Under the pieces are notes generated by a model. It was not told the DNA's origin and made no database searches. It saw only the letters and a list, made by a program, of their open reading frames with translations. Below are positions 59,899 through 64,000 of a stretch of DNA of 64,000 bases, one piece after another; the stretch's first letter is position 1, and each line of letters opens with the position of its first letter. Source of the DNA: JBAIYU01 sp036763085 (lineage in GTDB: Bacteria > Bacillota > Negativicutes > DSM-1736 > Dendrosporobacteraceae); assembly GCF_036763085.1 (NCBI RefSeq), contig NZ_JBAIYU010000017.1, positions 186,001 to 250,000 on the forward strand, written 5' to 3'. The position numbers and the translations under genes were made by a program.

Positions 59899-60495
59899 GT
59901 GAAAGTTCTCTGCTGGATTTTAATTTTATTCTCTTTGTTCAGCAATAATGCCTATGCGATAGCTCCAATTAATAGTGGGATAATTAAGCAAGCACAAGAA
60001 TATGGGGTAAGTCATGTTAATGACTCATTAATCACATTTCTACAGCCTTGGATTTCGTATGAAGAAAGAGCGACTAAGCTAAATGAGACCTCAGAACGTG
60101 CGTATTTGTATACCACATTCTTGCTGTTAGCAACTGATGCGCGAGAAAAAAAAGCAAATGGTAAAGTTGTAAGTATTTCTGATAGTGAACAAATCATCAC
60201 AGATTATAGCGGGACTCTTAGTTTTAGTGTAACACTATTTGGAAAAGACTCGTCCTTTTCTCGTAATACCACTGCAGTATTAAGACAGGGTAAAAGTAAA
60301 ATAAAAGCATATCAAATAACTGCTCCTAACGAAGCTGAGAAATGTGATTGGTTAAACAGCAAGCTATATACAGCACAGTGCTATTTCTATTTTGATGAAC
60401 GAGAAATTGATATATCTAAACCTGTTGTTTTATCCGTGTTGGCTCATGATAAACAGGAACGTAAGTTTTATTTTGATTTGGGGAATATAAAATAA
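59899..60495 (+). CDS. Secreted protein, unknown function
   Basis: 198 residues. A signal peptide is clear: KVLCWILILFSLFSNNAYA, cleavage probably after AYA at about residue 20. The mature part starts IAPINSGIIKQAQEYGVSHV, includes TFLQPWISYEERATKLNE, a beta-rich half (IITDYSGTLSFSVTLFGKDS), two Cys (CDWLNSKLYTAQC) and ends FYFDLGNIK. I recognise no family. GTG at 59899 is chosen from GAGGTG seven bases upstream and from the signal peptide. The hairpin AGGGC/GCCCT follows. Confidence 0.7.
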   Translation: MKVLCWILILFSLFSNNAYAIAPINSGIIKQAQEYGVSHVNDSLITFLQPWISYEERATKLNETSERAYLYTTFLLLATDAREKKANGKVVSISDSEQIITDYSGTLSFSVTLFGKDSSFSRNTTAVLRQGKSKIKAYQITAPNEAEKCDWLNSKLYTAQCYFYFDEREIDISKPVVLSVLAHDKQERKFYFDLGNIK

Positions 60496-60506
60496 AAACT
60501 ATTTAG

Positions 60507-60528
60507 GGCTAAGCCCTATTTTATTTTG
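60507..60528 (+). terminator. Weak terminator after the secreted protein gene
   Basis: Stem AGGGC/GCCCT with a 3-nt loop and ATTTTATTTT. Confidence 0.5.
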
Positions 60529-60680
60529 GTATGAGAAATAAATAAGGACCTAACTGGTGAAAACTAAAGGTTTTGTAACTTCACAAGGAATTTTTTGATA
60601 AAAGGAGAAGTATTAAAAAAATACGATTAAATCTAAATTTTAAGGTTAATAATAACATACGCAAAGGAAGGTGCTTTTTA

Positions 60681-61565
60681 GTGCTAAAAAGCATGACTGG
60701 CTTTGGACGCGGTGAATTTATCGATAGCGGCCATCGCTTTATTGTAGAAATTAAAGCAGTAAACCACAGATATAACGATATAGTTATCCGTATGCCCAAA
60801 AATTTGGGTTCGCTTGAAGATAAGATTAGGCGTCGTGTAGCTAACACATTATTGCGTGGGCGTATTGATATCTTTATAACTATGGATGAGTATAGTAAGA
60901 GTAAACGCACTGTAAGGGTTGACAAAGAATTGGCAATCGCTTACCATAATGCTTTGAGAGATTTAGCTGATTTATTTTCCACTTCATTAAATGATAATAT
61001 TTATCAAATTGCAAAATATCCTGATGTAGTCAAGATCGAGGATGATGCAGAAGATGTTAATGAATTATGGCCTAAGCTGGTTAGTGCGATTGAAGTAGCA
61101 ATAGAAAACCTTCTCAGTATGCGACTAGCTGAAGGGGAAAATATTTCGGAAGATTTGATCATTCGTATTAATAAACTTGAAGATTGTATTAGTCAAATAG
61201 AAGAACGTGCCCCTAAAATATTAACTGAATATCGTGAAAGACTATTAGGTCGCATGCGCGATTTATTAGTTTCAGTTGGTTCTGAGCCTGATGAAACTAG
61301 GCTTTTTCAGGAAACTGCAATATTTGCTGACCGAAGTAATTTTACTGAAGAATTAGTGCGCTTACGAAGTCATTTATCCCAATTTCGTTCTACAATTCAG
61401 TCTGATGAAGCGGTAGGGCGAAAGTTGGATTTTATTGTTCAAGAAATTAATCGGGAAACAAATACGATTGCTTCCAAAGCAAATGATTATACAGTAGCAA
61501 ATATAGTGGTAGAAATTAAAAGTGAAATTGAGAAGGTCAGAGAGCAAATCCAAAACATAGAGTAA
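60681..61565 (+). CDS. yicC: YicC-family endoribonuclease
   Basis: 294-residue YicC protein; E. coli YicC is an oligomeric endoribonuclease acting on small RNAs. Seen: KSMTGFGRGEFIDSGHRFIV, EIKAVNHRYNDIVIRMP, LRGRIDIFITMDE, and the C-terminal DUF1732 part with FRSTIQSDEAVGRKLDFIVQ, EINRETNTIASKA. GTG start after AAGGAAGGTG. It leads the yicC-remA-gmk-rpoZ-coaBC operon typical of Firmicutes. Confidence 0.94.
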   Translation: MLKSMTGFGRGEFIDSGHRFIVEIKAVNHRYNDIVIRMPKNLGSLEDKIRRRVANTLLRGRIDIFITMDEYSKSKRTVRVDKELAIAYHNALRDLADLFSTSLNDNIYQIAKYPDVVKIEDDAEDVNELWPKLVSAIEVAIENLLSMRLAEGENISEDLIIRINKLEDCISQIEERAPKILTEYRERLLGRMRDLLVSVGSEPDETRLFQETAIFADRSNFTEELVRLRSHLSQFRSTIQSDEAVGRKLDFIVQEINRETNTIASKANDYTVANIVVEIKSEIEKVREQIQNIE

Positions 61566-61631
61566 TATAGAGAGTTTTGATAAAAATAGATTAAATGGCC
61601 GGCTACACAAAAAAATAGGGGGAATTTGTTT

Positions 61632-61898
61632 ATGGAGATTAAACTTATTAATATTGGTTTTGGCAACATTGTATCTGCTAACCGTATTATTTCTATTGTA
61701 AGTCCAGAATCAGCTCCAATAAAACGTATAATACAAGAAGCTCGTGATAGAGGTATGCTTATTGATGCTACTTATGGAAGACGTACAAGAGCTGTGATTA
61801 TTGCGGACAGTGACCATGTTATCTTATCAGCAGTGCAGCCCGAAACTGTAGCACATCGTCTTGCAAGCAAAGAAAATAATGATGATACTGCGGAATAA
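61632..61898 (+). CDS. remA: DUF370 regulator RemA-like
   Basis: 88-residue DNA-binding protein; in Bacillus RemA activates biofilm-matrix and osmoprotection genes. Seen: MEIKLINIGFGNIVSANRII, IVSPESAPIKRIIQEARDRG, LIDATYGRRTRAVIIADSDH, VILSAVQPETVAHRL. ATG at 61632 is better placed after GGGGGAA than the TTG at 61626. It lies between yicC and gmk as in Bacillus. Confidence 0.93.
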   Translation: MEIKLINIGFGNIVSANRIISIVSPESAPIKRIIQEARDRGMLIDATYGRRTRAVIIADSDHVILSAVQPETVAHRLASKENNDDTAE

Positions 61899-61927
61899 TA
61901 TTTAACTAAGTGAAAGGAGACGTAATA

Positions 61928-62533
61928 ATGGCGCAGCAAGGAATACTCATTGTTCTATCCGGTCCTTCTGGTACAGGGAAAGGAACGATATGCCGCGAAC
62001 TGCTGCGTAACTATCCCAATTTACATTACTCGATATCTGCAACTACCCGTTCACCGCGATTAGGTGAAACTAATGGCGTTAATTATTGGTTTACCTCGAA
62101 AGATGATTTTCAAAATATGATTAGTAGGGACGAATTATTAGAATGGGCCGAAGTTTACGGAAATTACTATGGAACTCCTTGTCGTTACGTAAGTGAGTTA
62201 TTAGATAGTGGTAAAGATGTAGTGTTGGAGATTGATACGCAGGGTGCAATGCAAGTAAAGAAAAAGTTTCCTCAAGGAGTTTTTATCTATATAGTACCAC
62301 CGTCAATGGAAGAATTGGCTGATCGAATACATAAGAGAGGCACAGACTCTCTTGAAAGTATAAAAAGAAGATTAAGTTGTGCTAGTGCTGAGATGAATAA
62401 GATTAATAGTTATAATTATGTTGTCGTAAATGATGAAGTTCCGGTTGCGGTTAGCAAAATAGGAGCAATTATCGTTGCCGAAAAATGCAATGTATCTAGA
62501 AGCAGCGAATTATTAAAGCAAATTTGCAAATAA
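61928..62533 (+). CDS. gmk: Guanylate kinase
   Basis: Phosphorylates GMP to GDP. The 201-residue product has P-loop VLSGPSGTGKGTICREL, GMP-binding SISATTRSPRLGETNGVNYW, the YGNYYGTP loop, VLEIDTQGAMQVKKKFP and the lid IHKRGTDS. ATG at 61928 is preceded by AAAGGAG. Full family length; rpoZ follows 26 bp on. Confidence 0.97.
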   Translation: MAQQGILIVLSGPSGTGKGTICRELLRNYPNLHYSISATTRSPRLGETNGVNYWFTSKDDFQNMISRDELLEWAEVYGNYYGTPCRYVSELLDSGKDVVLEIDTQGAMQVKKKFPQGVFIYIVPPSMEELADRIHKRGTDSLESIKRRLSCASAEMNKINSYNYVVVNDEVPVAVSKIGAIIVAEKCNVSRSSELLKQICK

Positions 62534-62559
62534 ACTATTTAGAATAGAGGGGGACATTA

Positions 62560-62766
62560 ATGATACATCCATCATTAGACGTTCTTGTTGACAAAGTTGA
62601 CAGTAAATATACTTTAGTTGTTCTTGCAGCAAAACGTGCTCGCGAGTTGATGAGCGGGGAGAATCCAACGGTTGAAAGTAAATCTAATAAACAAGTAACA
62701 ATTGCATTAGAAGAAGTTGCTAGAGGTAAAGTAACTTATGAAAGAACGAAGACCGGAATTAAGTAG
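62560..62766 (+). CDS. rpoZ: RNA polymerase omega subunit
   Basis: 68-residue omega subunit that helps assemble RNA polymerase. Seen: MIHPSLDVLVDKVDSKYTLV, LAAKRARELMSGENP and KQVTIALEEVARGKV. AGGGGGA precedes the ATG. coaBC starts 10 bp downstream. Confidence 0.95.
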   Translation: MIHPSLDVLVDKVDSKYTLVVLAAKRARELMSGENPTVESKSNKQVTIALEEVARGKVTYERTKTGIK

Positions 62767-62776
62767 GGGGCAGTTC

Positions 62777-63970
62777 ATGTTAAAGGGAAAGAATATTGTT
62801 GTAGGGGTGTCTGGTGGTATCGCTGCCTATAAAGCTGTGGATATCGTCAGTCGTCTGCGAAAGCAAGGTGCCGAAGTTTATGTGATTATGACATCTTCAG
62901 CAACTAATTTTGTTACCCCTACAACCTTTCGTGAGATCAGTGCAAATCCGGTTGTAACGGATATGTGGGATGAACCTAAAAATTGGAATGTAGAGCATAT
63001 TGCCCTAGCAACAAAAGCTGATTTATTTTTAATAGCACCTGCTACTGCGAATATTATTGGTAAAGTCGCTAACGGTATTGCTGACGATATGTTATCTACA
63101 ACTATTATGGCAACAAAGGCTCCAGTGATTTTTGCTCCTGCCATGAATAGCAATATGTATTTAAATCCAATTGTTCAAAGTAATATTAAATCATTAACAG
63201 CGATTGGGTATACATTTATGGATCCAGATGTGGGAATGTTGGCTTGCGGTGTTGAAGGACCAGGCCGATTGCCAGAACCATCTGCAATTGTGGAGAGAGT
63301 CGTTTCCATGTTCGTAAGGTCAAATGACCTTTGTGGAAAAAAAATCCTTATAACTGCAGGCGGTACAATTGAGCCTATCGATCCAGTAAGATATATAGGA
63401 AACCGTTCTAGTGGTAAAATGGGATATGCTTTAGCAAAAGCTGCATTATCACGCGGTGCACAGGTAACATTGATTTCCGGTCCTACTAGCCTTCAACCTC
63501 CAACTGGAATTGACGTTAGATACATTGAAACTGCAGCTGAAATGCAAAATGCCGTCCTCGAAGAATTTAACGATTCAGATATTATAATTAAGGCTGCAGC
63601 GGTTGCAGATTATCGCCCTCAAGAGGTTGCCGTACAAAAAATTAAAAAAACTGGGGAGTCAATAACACTGACGTTGGTGAAGAACCCGGATATACTCTAT
63701 GAATTAGGTAAAATAAAAAAAGAACGTCAACTTTTAGTTGGTTTTGCTGCCGAGACACAAGATTTAATTGAAAATGCCATGTCAAAAATGACCAGAAAGA
63801 ATTTGGACATGATTGTAGCTAATGATGTAACTATGCCAGGCGCCGGTTTTAATTCAAATACTAATATTGTAAAACTAATATTTAAAGATGGCAGGATTGA
63901 AGAAATACCAAAAATGTCTAAAGATGCAATTGCAAGTATTATTTTGGAAAATATATTAAAATTGGGTTGA
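62777..63970 (+). CDS. coaBC: Bifunctional phosphopantothenoylcysteine decarboxylase/synthase CoaBC
   Basis: Two consecutive steps of coenzyme A synthesis. The 397-residue product begins with the FMN-dependent CoaC half (VVGVSGGIAAYKAVDIVSRL, EHIALATKADLFLIAPATAN with the catalytic His, PAMNSNMYLNP, and LACGVEGPGRLPEP with the Cys) and continues with the CoaB half from about residue 190 (KILITAGGTIEPIDPVRYIG, NRSSGKMGYALAKAAL, ADYRP, KNPDILYELG). ATG at 62777 is set by GGGGG; the frame extends into rpoZ. About 30 bp remain to the window edge. Confidence 0.96.
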   Translation: MLKGKNIVVGVSGGIAAYKAVDIVSRLRKQGAEVYVIMTSSATNFVTPTTFREISANPVVTDMWDEPKNWNVEHIALATKADLFLIAPATANIIGKVANGIADDMLSTTIMATKAPVIFAPAMNSNMYLNPIVQSNIKSLTAIGYTFMDPDVGMLACGVEGPGRLPEPSAIVERVVSMFVRSNDLCGKKILITAGGTIEPIDPVRYIGNRSSGKMGYALAKAALSRGAQVTLISGPTSLQPPTGIDVRYIETAAEMQNAVLEEFNDSDIIIKAAAVADYRPQEVAVQKIKKTGESITLTLVKNPDILYELGKIKKERQLLVGFAAETQDLIENAMSKMTRKNLDMIVANDVTMPGAGFNSNTNIVKLIFKDGRIEEIPKMSKDAIASIILENILKLG

Positions 63971-64000
63971 TTTTTCAACATCTATAACTTAAAATTGCAA

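Overview
The window is an AT-rich chromosomal segment of an endospore-forming anaerobic Firmicute. Evidence for sporulation: spoIIGA-sigE, sigG-spoIIR, a PASTA-tailed SpoVD-type PBP, a YteA-like protein and a YjcZ-like micro-protein. Evidence for anaerobic life: class III ribonucleotide reductase with its activase, FeoB/FeoA, a 2[4Fe-4S] ferredoxin and a DUF1858 protein. A Negativicutes (Sporomusa/Pelosinus-like) origin fits the gene order and protein style, but no outer-membrane gene is present, so this is inference. Nearly all genes lie on the + strand; the exceptions are a DUF1858 gene, two small genes near 32 kb and rqcH.

Layout. 1-8.1 kb: the 3' part of proS, a DUF155 membrane protein, a CoA-binding protein with thioredoxin, feoB-feoA, a DUF1858 gene, an Lgt-like protein that lacks two key arginines, a YbaK-type deacylase and a polysaccharide deacetylase. 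8.2-28 kb: a near-complete division and cell-wall cluster (mraZ, rsmH, ftsL, spoVD-like, murE, murF, mraY, murD, ftsW/spoVE, murG, murC, murA, ddl, ftsQ, a DUF881 gene, sbp, ftsA, ftsZ). It is preceded by 10-bp-phased GTGGTG repeats that look like the MraZ operator; murB is absent. 28-31.5 kb: the sporulation block spoIIGA-sigE and sigG-spoIIR, with a good sigma-F/G-type promoter before sigG. 31.5-33.4 kb: two near-identical PRC-barrel (YlmC/YmxH) genes flank three small genes: a 41-aa Lys/Gln/Asn-rich protein, a protein with 13 Cys-Phe-Pro-Arg-Gln-Asn hexapeptides, and a 39-aa YjcZ-like protein. I read this as a candidate spore-structure islet, and it is the most novel part of the window.

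33.5-36.6 kb: nrdR-nrdD-nrdG behind two tandem NrdR boxes 15 bp apart. 36.7-44.7 kb: a small membrane protein, a radical SAM protein, pgeF, a lone branched-chain-amino-acid-type binding protein, then ylmE-sepF-proC-ylmH-divIVA-yggU. 44.7-47.8 kb: an Ile T-box and ileS. 47.8-52.9 kb: a DUF5665 protein, nitroreductase, YteA-like, VTT-domain protein, ferredoxin, AhpD-like protein, and lspA-rluD-pyrR. 52.93-54.26 kb: an intact IS3-family (IS150-like) element inserted in the loop of the terminator shared by pyrR and the convergent rqcH. 54.3-64 kb: rqcH, a P-type Ca2+ ATPase, dapF, a secreted protein of unknown function, and the yicC-remA-gmk-rpoZ-coaBC operon.

The genes form coherent modules. One makes and polymerises the meso-DAP peptidoglycan precursor and builds the Z-ring (FtsZ/FtsA/SepF/DivIVA). 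One starts compartment-specific transcription in sporulation: SpoIIR, made under a forespore sigma factor, is known to activate SpoIIGA, which processes pro-sigma-E. One supplies dNTPs anaerobically under NrdR control. All coordinates and motifs were read by eye; no database search was run.
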